This document shows positions 30,070 to 52,526 of a DNA stretch of 64,000 nt, in pieces. The DNA comes from Leuctra nigra. Taxonomy: Eukaryota; Arthropoda; Insecta; Plecoptera; Leuctridae. The notes below the pieces were generated by a model, which was given only the letters and a program-made list of their open reading frames with translations, made no database searches and had not been told where the DNA came from. The stretch spans positions 6,820,001 through 6,884,000 of the forward strand of contig OW203762.1 in NCBI GenBank assembly GCA_934045905.1. Reading direction: 5' to 3'. The position numbers were made by a program, and so were the translations under genes. Numbering within the stretch: position 1 is the first letter of the stretch; each line of letters opens with the position of its first letter.

Positions 30070-32672
30070 GTTGTTATTGAACTTGGAAAATATAACATTG
30101 ATGTATGTGCTATCTCGGAAACGAAGAAGAAAGGGAAGGGGATGATGCAGTATGGGGAGTATGCTCTAATATACAGTGGAGTGGATAAAGGATGTAGAGC
30201 GAAGGAAGGAGTGGGAATCTTGTTGCATAATAAGTATATGAGTTGTGTCATTGATTGTCAGTACATTTCAGAACGTATCGTCATGGTGAAATTACGTACA
30301 GAGACTGGAAATATTAATTTTATATCGGTATATGCACCAGAGAACAACAAGCCCGTGCATGAGAAGGATAAGTTCTTTGATGATCTACAGGAAACCGCAA
30401 ATAACGAATATCGCATAAATAACACCTTCTTTGATCATAAGCAACAGCAGAAATATACATGGTACATTTGTGCCCTCTTAAGAGGGCACAAATGTACGCT
30501 TGATTACATAATTACTAATAGAGTTATACATCCTACTCAGATACTTGATGTCCGAAGTTTAGTTTCTGCTGATATTGGAAGTGACCACAGGCTAGTTCTA
30601 AGTAAAATGAGGCTCAAGTTTAGGAAGGGTGTTAAGGTTAAAAGAATGCACGAAATGAAATATAATATCGAATCCCTTCAAGACGATTCCACTCAAAAGT
30701 TGAATCGAACAAGACTTGAGAATAAAATTGGTCTGTTAGGAATCACTGAGGATGATGATGTCAGCGAGAGTTGGGCGAAGATCAAGTGTAACATAAAGGA
30801 AGCAGCTGAAGAAGCGGTGGGTCAGAGAAGAGTGTGTGTTAGCAATGGCAGCTGTAAAAGGACAACACCATGGTTTTGTGATGAAGTAAAACAACTGGCG
30901 CAACAAAAGAGGGATGCTTATTTGCAACATCGTAATAGAAATACCCCTCAGTTGTACTTGGACTATAAGGTGACTAGAAACTTAGTGAATGCAAGTATTA
31001 GACGAATAAAACAAGATTATTGGGAGAGATTTACTAAGGAAATGGAGTATGACTTTTTTGGGCTACAGAAGCAGGTATGGAGAATAATACGAAATCAAAG
31101 AAAAGAGGTAAAGGAATTTGTTGAAACCAAAAAAATTGATATGAATGTATAGACGCAGTACTTCACCTAATTGTTTCAAGGAATGGAGATGTCAGAATTG
31201 CAAGCAGTGGGAGATAACGAGGAAGAAGTAGAAATATCAACAGCGGAAGTAGAGTTCACCATGAAAAAGTTGAGAAATAGGAAATCACCTGGTGAAGATG
31301 GTATTTGTAATGAACTAATAAAATATGGTGGAGCACTTCTGGTGAGAGAAATTGCTAAACTCTTGAACAAGATCTTGAAGGAAGCAAGAATTCCAGAGGA
31401 TTGGAGAACAAACATTTTAATACCTATTTTCAAGAAGGGGGACAAAGCAGAGCCTGGGAATTATCGAGGAATTAATCTGTTGGATACAATGTTAAAATTC
31501 ACAACTAAGATATTAACAAAGAAACTGAATGAAGCAATCGAACTACAAGACGCACAACAAGGATTTCGCAGCGGTAGGTCGTGTGTGGATGCAATATTTG
31601 CAGTTCGACAGATTATTGAGAAGTCATTAGAATACAATAAGCCTGCTTTCATGTGTTTCATAAAGCGTTTGATCGTATCCAGTTAAATGATATTTTCAAT
31701 ATCCTTATAGAGAGGAACATTCCTCAGACTCTTATAAAACTAATTCACAACATTTACTCAAATGGGAAAATAAAAGTGAAATGTAATAGAGAGATTTCTG
31801 AACCAATCAGTCCTAATATGGGCGTGCGGCAGGGCGATTCTTTAAGCCCTCTGCTTTTTAACTTGATCATGGATGAGCTGATAAAGTCTGTGCATGGAAT
31901 GAAAGGGTATACAATGGGTAGAAGTATGATTAATATTATTTGTTATGCTGACGATGCTATACTTATAGCTGATAATGAAGACGACCTACAGAGATTGATT
32001 TTTAACTTTAATAACGCATGTAGGATATACAATATGAAAATTTCAACAGATAAGACGAAGACAATGACAATTGCTAGGGAGCCCATAAGGTGTAAGATTG
32101 TTGTGGATGGCGAGATTATCGAACAGGTTTTGGAGTACAAATATTTGGGAACGACCATTACCAGTTCGGGGCAGATAGAAAAGGAAGTGAATGGTCAGAT
32201 AATGAAGGCTAACCGAATTACAGGTTGTCTGGGAGACCTGATTTGGAGGAATAAGTTTCTGTGTCGGGTGGCAAAGGCTCGGGTATATAAGAGTGTGGTC
32301 AGACCCATAATAACTTATGCGGCAGAAGCTAGACCTGACACGTCCAAGACAAAACAAAAATCTCAGGTAACTGAAATGAATTTCTTGAGAATCATGGGTA
32401 AAACCAGAATGGACAGAGTACGAAGTGAGAACACAAGGGAAAGTTGTGGAGTTACGGATGTGGCGGAATGGATTACTGAAAGAAGAGTTTTGTGGGATGA
32501 GCATGTGACAAGGATGGAGCCGGAGCGATTAGTGAGGGTAGCAAGAGACCATCGTCCCCGAGGCAGGAGGAGAATGGGTCGACCAAACAAAAGATGGAAG
32601 GACTCTCTTTAATTATAAATTGGTTAAAAACAGGATTATATCCTATATTCAAGAAGAAGAAGAAGAAGAAGA
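30070..32672 (+). pseudogene. RTE-like LINE: endonuclease and reverse transcriptase, broken
   Basis: First frame (to a stop at 31150-31152): apurinic endonuclease pieces DVCAISETKKKG, VGILLHNKY, INFISVYAPENN and SDHRLVLSKM; the segment between about 30390 and 30460 is shortened. Then RT blocks: KSPGEDGICNELIKYGG, IPIFKKGDKAEPGNYRGINL, QQGFRSGRSCVDAIF, a frameshift near 31655, then RQGDSLSPLLFNLIMDEL, CYADDAILIA and YKYLGTTI. It ends with a GRPNKRWKDSL tail and a (GAA)n run near 32642-32672. The internal stop, frameshift and deletion mark it as dead. RTE-type by the blocks; exact clade unresolved. The 5' end abuts the hAT-like element. Confidence 0.88.
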
Positions 32673-33908
32673 AGATAATTTATCCAAAATCTTATTGTTT
32701 GTCAGTTATTCTCAAGAAACGTTGTTTTGGTTGATCTTAGAAATTACTGCTAAAAACAGTCAGCAACAATCAGCAAAAATCCAACAATATTGCGAGCACT
32801 TGCTCGTAATAAATTACATTGTTTTCATTTTGTTGGTCAACTTACCTATCTTTGATTGGGAACGCAAAGTCTCTCATAGTCATGTATCATGTACAAGGCA
32901 ACACAATTATTATACTTTAAAAATCGTAATTATACATAGAATAAAGATAATTTGATATCAATAAATTTGATAATTTAAGATCGCAAATAATAAAAACTAT
33001 ATATTTGTAAGCAGCATTGAAATAAAAATTACCTAGCGCATTATATTAGTCGAATTAAAATATGTATTACACTTTATGAACTTATCAATATTGCATTATT
33101 TTTCTTTCCCTCCCTGGACCATATTCTTGGAAGTTTAAAAGGCTACATTCTTTCGCGACTCGCGTGTTGTTTACAGAACTGGAGGCGATTTATTCCGGGA
33201 TTGTTTAGATTTCATGTCTAGCTCGACTGTTTGAACTACGTGACATATTAGAATATTACTATTTTATATGTTATACACGGCAAAGACATTATCAAGTTTT
33301 TGAAATTTTCTGCGAGTATCGTAGACTCTTTAAGGAATAAGATGCTCTCGTATCCAATTGTATCCAAAAAAGTGTCTACAAAAAGCAGCAAAATCGCTCA
33401 CGCTTGCAGCACCTTAATAAAAGTCACAGAATTATATTTAAGCACCTCAGTTTAAATTTGTATTTTTCGATTTTGTAGCTCATTAAAAATATATTTATTA
33501 AAAAAGAATATGTCTGCAAGGGGAGTGGGCACATAACCCCAGGAAAAAATCAACATTTCTAAAATCTAGAGATATCAAGTACATAGGTATTTTATTTTTA
33601 ATTAACTACATCAATTGAGGTCTAAATGGTGTGTTATTGTAATTTATTTTTATAGAATTAGGTACGGTTCCAGTCATAGTCATGAAAATATTTAACATAT
33701 TGTTAATTTTTTATTTTTTACAATTTAAACTAATTTAATGTGAATTTAACATAATAAAGATACACTGTTCTCAGAAACTAGTTGCTGAAGGTGATTGTGT
33801 CAACTGGTGAGTGACAAGTTCTAATACATTTGAATGCATTTGATTTGAGCACAAGTTCAAGGACGGCGACCTTATCGGCTCCTGCTGCTCCTATTTAATA
33901 TCTTCATT
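32673..33908. other. AT-rich intergenic stretch, nothing recognised
   Basis: No open frame with similarity to known families and no clear repeat structure. Confidence 0.5.
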
Positions 33909-34181
33909 GGGGCTGTGCATAATGGACGTCACTCTACATATAAAGCCCCTGTATTGGTGGGTGAGGGGGGGGGGGGGGGGGGGGATCTAACCAGTGGAAC
34001 ATCACCTTTTGATAAAAACATTTTAAAGCGTCTTAAATTTCAGTTGATATTGATATGTCTATTCTATGGGGGGGGGGGGGGGGGGGGGTTAGAGATAGTT
34101 TTGTGGCGTCCGTCCTTTAAGGGGCACAGGGGAGCGTCAAAATAACTCATTTTTAGCATAACGTCCTTTATGCACAGCCCC
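33909..34181. mobile_element. G-tract MITE (family Z, copy 1)
   Basis: Ends GGGGCTGTGCATAATGGACG and CGTCCTTTATGCACAGCCCC are near-perfect inverted repeats. Inside are two runs of about 20 G (33964-33984 and 34070-34088). It ends about 30 bp past the stop codon of esterase B. No TSD was found. Confidence 0.7.
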
Positions 34182-34213
34182 TAATTTCAAGTCTAAGCTG
34201 ACGAGTGTCTTTA

Positions 34214-43890
<9,677 letters not shown>

Positions 43891-43977
43891 GTCTGGGAGA
43901 GCGAACAGATTTAACACATTTCAGACAGCCACACTTCCAATCGGGTATGGTCTCAGATTTTTATAATCTTTTGTCTA

Positions 43978-44883
43978 CTTATTGAGCGAGCATAGCGAGC
44001 GTCACCACAGTACTCTTATGGCACTTTCTCTGTGTGTTTTTGTTTTTTTGTGTTCACTGCCCAGGTCAAACCGCACAACCAATCGATCAGAAATTTTGCA
44101 CACATACTAACGTAATCTATGCAGTCCCTGGGATCGTTTTTAAACGGGATCCTGTGATTGGTTCAAATTTTTAAAAAAAAAGGTCTTTCGATTGGTTGAT
44201 CCCATCAATTTGAAATTTTGACAAGTCATTATGACTAACATTGTTCCCAATCATAAAAAGTTTCAGCCAAATCCTCCCATTGGTTCAAATTTTAAACCAA
44301 TTTTTCTGTGATTTTTGAAATTTAACCCATAACAGATTGACCAATCAACTTAAAACTTTGCATGGTCATTTGTAACAACATTTAAAGTATTTTTGCCAAT
44401 TTTCAATCTAACCTGTCGTTATTTTCAAAAGTTTTTGTGGCCAAGGCCTGTAGACAAAAAAGTACCACCACAATTTACAATAAAACTAGCACATATCAAA
44501 TCGGATGCGGTACGAATTGGCCAAATCGGTATAGTTGAAATAATATCTTCTGCTGATTGGTCGACAATCAAAATGTTCCGATTAAGTTCAAATTTTGCAA
44601 GGTGATCAAGACCAACATAATCTAAAATTTTACACATTGTAAGCCCAATCAGTCAAGTATTAATTGTCATTTTACGAGTATAGTATAGGTTGTCAAAAGC
44701 TGGAAAAAGTATGTAGGAAAGTCACAACCGAATGGATCTGATATTCATCCAAAGAGTATTTATATGGAGATTGGAAAGTTGCAGAGAAAATCGTCTTGTG
44801 CCCTGTCGTGTATCGGGACTGGGGATGTTGCATGTTCTGTGCTCGCTCATCAACGCGTTACACTGAGCGTTTTCCTAGTTGAT
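43978..44883 (+). repeat. Interspersed repeat family Y, copy 2
   Basis: Same ends as copy 1 (ATTGAGCGAGCATAGCGAGC ... GAGCGTTTTCCTAGT) and closely similar right half. Lies upstream of esterase B. Confidence 0.7.
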
Positions 44884-45004
44884 AACCATGCCATGTACAC
44901 AATCCTTGAAAAAATTAAACACTTCTCGTGTCTATAGTTTCTGAGATAAATTGAGTTTTCTTCCCCATGTTATCTTATGGCAGACATGTAAAATCGTGTC
45001 ACAT

Positions 45005-45930
45005 TTAGGCTAATTGAGCAAGCGTCTCCTTTTGGCACGGACCTCTGTTTTTTTTTTGTTTTTTGTTTTTGTTTTTTTTTTGTTTTTTTGTCTGTCGTCT
45101 GCTTGTATACAGGTCGCACCGTTTATCCGATCGAGCTGAAATTTTGCACACATGTCCAGACCAAATATGAGATTTGCTGACCCTAATTTTTTTGAAATTC
45201 CCTGATTGGTTCAAATTTTTAAAAAATTATCTTTCGATTGGTTGGTCCGATCAATTTGAAATTTAGCATAGTCATTTCAACCAAAATTGTACCCAATCAT
45301 AAAAAGTTTCGGCCAAATCCTCCTATTGGTTAAAATTTAAAACCATCTTTCCTGTGTTTTTTGAAATTTAAACTAGAACCGATTGAATGATCAACTAATA
45401 ACTTCGCATGATGGTTAGGACCAACATTATCTGCATTTTTGACAATTTTCATACTAATCTGTGTTTAAATCCAAAAGTTATTGACATTTAACGGTCATTT
45501 TGCGTGTTGGCTGTCAAATTCACGGTGACTTCGACTCTTCAGTTCAAGGCAAGGTAGTTAGAGCAGAAACTTTCAAACTCAAACGCATATGAAACTGATA
45601 ATGACCGTTCAACAGTCGACCTGATATTGTGTAGACTTACTTATATCATATGAGTGGCCCCAGGTATATTTTTTGAAGGAGATCCTGGGATTTTTGAAAA
45701 TTCACACGGAACCGTTCAATCATAAATTGGTTCAATCTATGAACTTAAAACTTTGCATGGTTATTTGGACCAATATTTTAGGAATTTTTTGAGATTTGTA
45801 TACAAGTCTGTGACGAAATTCTAGAACGATTGGCTTTTAATGACATTTTCGATAGACAGAATTTCGGTTTGAGGTGTTGCGCGTATCCGTGCTCGCTCAT
45901 CAACGCGTTACCCAGAGCGTTTTCCTAATA
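45005..45930 (+). repeat. Interspersed repeat family Y, copy 3 (diverged)
   Basis: Begins ATTGAGCAAGCGTCTCC, has a T/G microsatellite, blocks like CGATTGGTTGGTCCGATC, and ends TCATCAACGCGTTACCCAGA then GCGTTTTCCTAAT. Confidence 0.6.
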
Positions 45931-47334
45931 ATGAAGATCTAATTATGTTGTCCTAACTTTGAACAAGAAGCTTATTTTCTGATAGAGAGTTGGACATTCT
46001 GATAGGAAAAAAATTAAAAACAATATCAACATGTGCTATTTTCAAAGCTATAAACCAAAAACTAAATGATTTCCCTATACCTCCTGTGTTACAGTTTTGT
46101 TCAATCTCGGAAGGCAATAAATTTAAACCTCGCTGTAAGACAGGAGTTGCAACTTTAATTACATTTAATGATTCTTACTTAAAGTTGAAATTTTGGAAAA
46201 AGTAATTCATGATGGTAATTTCAAAAAATACATATTTTGGAATATTCGATCAGTTGAGCCACATTAAACAACTGTAGCATAACTTTTTCTTGATCATCCA
46301 GAATTATCATTCAACTCTGTGTTAGCGTTGATAAGCAAGAATTCGTGTCACATTGCATTCGTGTGAAAGTTGCTGCTCTAAAAATATTAAAATAAATATA
46401 CATAAATATAATACATTATATATATAATAAAGATACTAAAATAAATTTGAGAGCAAGAATGCATAGAAACGAAAAACCCAAACAGGGCTCAACATAATGG
46501 ACTCTCCTAGCCTAAACAAAAGAATTATCTTGATCAATAGTTTCTAACTCAGTTGAGTATAGTTTTAAGAGTCCTGGGACCGTATTCTAGAACATTTAAA
46601 TTCCCAATTCTGATGGAATCTGATTCGGTGCAATGTTATTCCTTATGGCCGTGACCGGATTCCATCAGGAATGGAATTGGGAAAACGTTCTGGATTGTGT
46701 CAAATTTGCCCAAAATACCTAAAAATCTCCCCAAGTCTCATTATTAGGGCTAGGATGTTTAGGACCTATGAAACGTCCAAAAAGGCAGGCAAATAGCACC
46801 TTAAAACTATTAAAAAAGGACCACAAAATCCTTTAAAAGGACCAATGAAATTTTAATTTATCTAATATTCGTCAACTGTATTATTCGATTTATTGATTTA
46901 GGAGTTGGACAAATTAACTTAAATTATTGTATGAATGTGTCAATGTATCAAGTGTCAATTGTTGATGGCCGCATCCAAATGGTGGATGGAATTTTATGAA
47001 TTGTGGTCTAGACCAAAATTCATAAAATTGTTGTAACTTGCAACAAGCATTTCATATTATTTTCCTAAGTTATTTTAAAAAAGGACAAAAAGACCTTTAA
47101 GTAGCAATAAAAGGACTGAATTTGAAAAATTTTAAGATTACTTGAAACAAAAAAAGTATTTTTTCATATTTTTTCATGAAATATGTGATTTTTTTTCTTT
47201 CTTTAAACTTAAAATTTCTCGATAGTATTGCGAGAAAATAGGTATCAAAACTACCCACCAAAATTGCATAACAGTGGAGTATAAATAATAGCTTTGGGGA
47301 GCCTTGAGTTTTTGGGAAAATTTGACACAATCCG
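45931..47334. other. Intergenic stretch, inverted-repeat remnants only
   Basis: An imperfect hairpin at 46576-46693 (TCTAGAACATTTAAATTCCC against its partner) and a wider inverted pair GGATTGTGTCAAATTTGCCC (46693) and GGGAAAATTTGACACAATCC (47315). No gene recognised. Confidence 0.45.
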
Positions 47335-47590
47335 TCAGTTTCCATAGCGGTCTTCCGGAGGCCCGGGTTCGATTGCCGCGGCCGTCCTTCCTGACTGGGG
47401 TTTTTTCGTGGTATTCCCTCAGTCGACAGGCAAATGCTGGGAAGGTACACCCTAATAATAGGCCGCGACCGCCTCCTCCCACCTTCCATCCTTACTTACA
47501 CTTCACCATTATCTCCCAATCATCATCATTATCATTCATCCGTCGCCATTAGCCTCGCTACAGAACAGTCGCGACGTTTAGCCCCAGACA
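47335..47590 (+). repeat. SINE-like repeat
   Basis: Contains a B-box-like GGTTCGATTGCCGC after GGCCCG, then a CAT-rich stretch and CGTCGCCATTAGCCTCGCTAC followed by AGAACAGTCGCGACG. A diverged 3' fragment occurs at 16805-16945. No A box was clear, so the tRNA origin is inference. Confidence 0.5.
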
Positions 47591-47759
47591 AAAATAAATC
47601 CATAGCGGTTCCCATCCACCCACGTAAAGTTCATGTGAAAAACAAATAGCAGCATCACAACACAGAGTTACGACATCAAACGCATGGCGTCCGAGAATAC
47701 ATTCCATGAGAGTTGATTAGTAAAGGTACATCCATCCATTAGTATACCCAACAAAAGAT

Positions 47760-48330
47760 AAAACGGTATTCGAAAGAGACTGAACGGATTGGCTGAGATT
47801 TTATGCCATCATCCGATGAGGTATATTACGCTAATGAGTTATCTAACTCTAGGTGCTGTGCATAAATTCTGTGAAGGTGGTGGGGGGGGGGGGGGGGGGG
47901 GGGGGGCACTAGTATGAGACACTGTGTGAAAGGGGTTAGGGGGTGTCTGGAGTTAGTAGGATCCTACTGCCTCCATATTTCACGTTTTGATATAGATATT
48001 TTCAAGCATTTTAAATTTCAGTTGATATGTCGGGACCGGAAAGTTTGCTAAATACGATAATTTCTGATATATTTTACAGTCAAAAATATTCTTTTTAGAT
48101 GGGGGTAGAGATAGATTTGTAACGTCCTTTTATTGGGGGGGGGGGGGGGGGTCTCGAAGAGTGTGACACAGCGTAACGGTAGAAGGGGGGTGGGGGGGGG
48201 GGGGGAGGTCAAAGCGTGACGTCCTTTATGCACAGCGCCCTAGCAGGTGAGCTCTGATTTCATTGAATTTAACAAGACTGATTGTCAAGGAACCTGACTT
48301 GCAGCCAATCCGTTTCGCTCAAATACCGTT
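47760..48330. repeat. Family W copy 2, interrupted by a G-tract MITE
   Basis: The reverse complement of 21009-21186 can be followed on both sides of 47850-48242, ending CCAATCCGTTTCGCTC and ATACCGTTT. Confidence 0.55.
47850..48242. mobile_element. G-tract MITE (family Z, copy 2)
   Basis: Ends TAGGTGCTGTGCATAAA and TTTATGCACAGCGCCCTA. It contains three long G runs (47881-47906, 48135-48151, 48186-48205). Same family as 33909-34181. Confidence 0.7.
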
Positions 48331-50731
48331 TGATGATTTGTTGAACATGTACAGTACCTTATTACAGCTCCTCTAAAACCCAGTGCGTAATATATAATTC
48401 TCTTAGACAAAATACCCGATTATCGCAATTCATACATCGTAGGTACTATAGAAACAAACTCGACTCACTTACGTCAACATGCAAACACAAACTGGCTGGC
48501 TGGCTGGTATCAAGAATGAATCAGTTCCCACAATTTGTCCGCCAGCCGCCAAGGTGTAGGTCAGTGGCTTCTTTGGGTCAGGGGTAACTAGAGAGCGGCA
48601 GGAGGGGAGGTAATCTAGTCAATCTAGTCTACTTGCCACTGACGACACGGTGGTGGTAGGGGAAATTACTCGGAAGATTGTCACAACAGTGACAACCAAC
48701 CTGTGATCGCTCTTATGACATAGTGTGTTTGTACAATTTCAGACTGTTTGTTGTACGGTGTAAACTGGAAATTGCCTACAAAATAAAATAAATAAATAGA
48801 AAAGAGTGCCATAACAGTACCGTAAAGACGCTCGCTATACTCCCCAGTAAACATCACTTTGCATTGCAATCGGCTCTTCAACAATATTGCCACTCAGGAG
48901 GACTATAATAATCTTATACATATCTGTGCGACCATGTACAATATTTGAACAAAGCGCAATTACATTACGATTAAAATTTGCACCCTCACTATGGACCCAC
49001 ATTGCAGTCACATAAAATGATTGTTGAGCGAGAGAAGTGCAAGCGAGCGTCTTCATTTGACTCATTTGGATCGAATATCTATTTTTTATCATTGCTGCCT
49101 CGATACACATCACAATTCGGTTCTCCGATCAAGCTGAAATTGTACACAAATATTAAAGACGTGTAGACTGTGTCAAATCATAATTCATCTGATATGGTAA
49201 AACAAAAAATATTTAGAACAAAATTAAAAGATCTTCTGTGATTGGTTTATAATCTTGAAATAATCTGATAAAGATCAAATTTAGCAAGGTCATGACCAGC
49301 TTTATCTATTATTTAACAATGTTAATAAAAAAATACTTTCTTGCAATGAAATCTATAGTTTTGATTAAGTTAGAGTTTTGCTTTCTGTGCGTTATGCATA
49401 TAGGTTGCACGTGATGTCATTAGGTACTCATCTCATTGTTGTCTGCCACCATCTTGATGGCACGCAGAACAGCTGCTGTGATTCTCTGCGTTTTTGACGA
49501 TATTTTATAGTTAATGAGTACCTGGGAAGTTGTATAAGCTCTGGCGGAAGAGGAATCACTCAATTACAAAAACACATCGATTACCTCAATAAAGTTATAA
49601 ATCTGACCCGTCAACAAAATATCCGTCCTCAGGTGGAAAATTCAATATAATAGTGTATTGCTTATTATAAAACAAATGAGATCGTGCAACACTTGGAACA
49701 GAATTTCTGTTACAAGTGTTGCACACGGTGCTCACTTATGAACGCGTCATACAGAGCGTCTTTCTGGTACTATTAGATTGATGATCTCTGTGATTGGTCA
49801 ATTGCCAGTGACCGAGAGCCGATCATACATTACGAAGCGGCTGTATGAACTGTCGTGAAATGCACTTGCTCGAGGAACTGGGGATTGTGGAAAAGCTCCA
49901 ATGGAGTCACGCACAATGATAGGAAGGGAATATAATGCAATGGTTTACCTTGCGACAATCTTCAAGATACGATCACTCTCTGCTGAAACCCACAACACAC
50001 TCGAAGTCTGATAACAGGTTGGCTCTTCTTCTAGTCAATCTATTTGCTCTTCTTATCTCCACGTTTGACGATTTGATAGCGATAAGTGAGTGAATTGTTA
50101 TTTATTGATATTGAGGCTATTTGTCATTATCTATTATTCTTGCTAAATGCAGTTTGCTGTTAAAATAACAATGTCACCCTAATCATATCTATACCTTGGC
50201 TAATAATTACACTGCTGACATACAATAAAACAGATTCAATTATACTACGTTTTCCAGTATTATATTAATTATACCTATCAGTTGGAGCTGCCAAGAAACT
50301 GAATAATGAATACGACAAGTAGGTGCGATGGAAAAGTCAAGTTTATTCATACAGAACAGAAACAGCAGATATGAATATTATCAAATCTATCCTTGCCCTA
50401 ATCTGGTAATTTCTCGGAAGGAAAGAACGAAACGTAAAGAGATATCGGCTTGGTTATACCTACACAAAGTGCAGTAGAAATTAAAATAAAATATAATGCG
50501 TAACCGAAAGTAAAAAGTATTTTGGATTTGGCATGTTTTGAATATTATCAAATTAGGAAATGTTATATGTTTGTAAAAAAAAATATTCCAAAATCACAAT
50601 TTTTAATTTTCATTATCTTTCCTATTTATTTATTTGAAACTTTGTGATATAACATTCCAAAATAAAAAAGGTACTACCTATAATACATAAGACATATCAC
50701 ATGGAAGGCGAGTTTTGAATATACCCCGGAT
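48331..50731. other. Intergenic stretch with a family Y fragment
   Basis: A decayed family Y copy can be traced from about 49023 (GTTGAGCGAGAG) to 49770 (CTTATGAACGCGTCATACAG). The rest is AT-rich with no recognised gene. Confidence 0.45.
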
Positions 50732-51469
50732 TAGGGATGGAGAAAATATCGATATATCGATATATATCGATATCAAAAAAATATCGAAATATCGATACCT
50801 GAATATATTGAATATCGATATATTGAAATATCGATATATCGATATACTGAAATATTGAAATATCAATATATTGAAATATCGAAATATTGAAATATCGAAA
50901 TATCGATATATTGAAATATCGAAATATTGAAATATCGATATATCGAAATATCGATATATTGAAGCCTTACCGCATGATACAATTATGTTCTTAATTGAAG
51001 TTTATACCTACTATGGCAAAATAATTCATATTTGCAGTGCAGCGTTTACAAGATTTATGGACAATTTCTCAGATTATTCACATTTTCTTTCTTATCTGGC
51101 CGGTGACCCTATATTTTGGAACGGCTGTGTTATTTCTTTTTACATTTTCTTTTGAAATTCCTAGCAGTTTTAGGAGCAATTTAATACATTCATACGATAT
51201 ATCAATATTTCCATACCTATACATCTAAATATTATTTCCATATCAATATTTCGATATTTCAATATATCGATATATCGATACTTCGATATTTCAATATATC
51301 GATATTTCGATATTTCAATATTTCGATATTTCAATATTTCAATATATCGATATTTCGATATTTCAATATTTCAATATATCGATATATCGAAGTATCGATA
51401 TATCGATATATATCGATATATAAATGATATCGATAGTCGATATCAAAATCCAAGTTCGCTCCATCCCTA
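50732..51469. mobile_element. hAT-like MITE built of ATATCGAT repeats, 8-bp TSD CCCCGGAT
   Basis: Ends TAGGGATGGAG and CTCCATCCCTA, flanked by CCCCGGAT at 50724-50731 and 51470-51477. Both arms (50745-50960 and 51240-51445) are ATATCGATATATCGAT/AATATTGA simple-sequence repeats in inverted orientation. The centre (50961-51235) is unique. No transposase. Confidence 0.85.
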
Positions 51470-51618
51470 CCCCGGATTATTGATAATGGGAAGATAAGGC
51501 AAGATTTGCGTGAATTCAATTGATTTTAGATACACGTTTTGTTTGAGGATTGCAGGTGTTGTAGAAGGCAAGTTTGGATTAAAACATGCTTTCTGTTTTA
51601 AAAACATGCTAACATGCT

Positions 51619-51656
51619 TAAGCTGCGTTTTAAAGTGCACTTTAAAACGCAGCTTA
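51619..51656. repeat. Perfect 38-bp palindrome
   Basis: TAAGCTGCGTTTTAAAGTG followed directly by its exact reverse complement, no loop. Confidence 0.92.
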
Positions 51657-52082
51657 GAGGAGTTACAAACGTTTCTTTACTCATAACTTCCCATCAAGAT
51701 TGAGAACAATAATCGAAGGGTTCAGAAGCAAAGTGGACCTAAGCCACATCTTAGTCAAAGTTTTCTTTTTGGACCATGCTTTGAATTTTTCATAACTTTG
51801 CTTCTGAAACCATCTAGCTAACTCATTTCTTTGCGACGTGGACAAGGCTAATGAGCCTGATTTATACCAATGGCACTGAAATAAATATTATCATAATCAC
51901 AACCATAGTTTTATTAAGAAGAATGTCATATCATTAGAGTATTAAGATAACATCAAATAATAACACGTATGAATGAACATTACAGCCACACTCTTGACTC
52001 CATTACTGCGTAACCACTTAGTAAACATTCTATCCAAACATCTTTTGGATAGACTTTTTAAACATTTTTTGGGGGGCTATAA

Positions 52083-52239
52083 GCCCCATTTACACGGTGC
52101 AATTTCTTGAACAACATCTGTGCCACAGAGGTTCTGCTCGTGCGCAGTGTCACTTTTGAGATGAAAATGTGACTCTGCACATGTGCAGAACTTTTGTGTC
52201 ATAGAAGTTGTTCAAGAAATTGCACCGTGTAAATGGGGC
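52083..52239. mobile_element. 157-bp MITE with 6-bp TSD CTATAA
   Basis: Termini GCCCCATTTACACGGTGCAA and its exact reverse complement; arms extend to TTCTTGAACAAC. Flanked by CTATAA on both sides. Confidence 0.85.
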
Positions 52240-52526
52240 CTATAACTTATGAACCATTCATTGTATGAAGAATGAACAACGAGTAAAGATAATTTTTTAG
52301 TCGACTTTGGCAATATTAACACCAAGTTAAAGACAATGTTGTACCCAAACTCGTGTCAAAGTTGAAAAATGGGGATAAATATTCCTAATTTTGAGGGATG
52401 AATAGGGATATAGGAATAACGAAATAGGAATACATATCCCTGTTTTTTCAGTATTGACACGACACGAGCTGACTTGACATGAGCTTAAAAAAAATTATTG
52501 GAACGAGTTTGGGCACAAAAGTTACA

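Noticed and set aside
47097..47489. 130-residue minus-strand frame
   Set aside because: Low-complexity, overlaps a SINE-like repeat, no recognisable domain.
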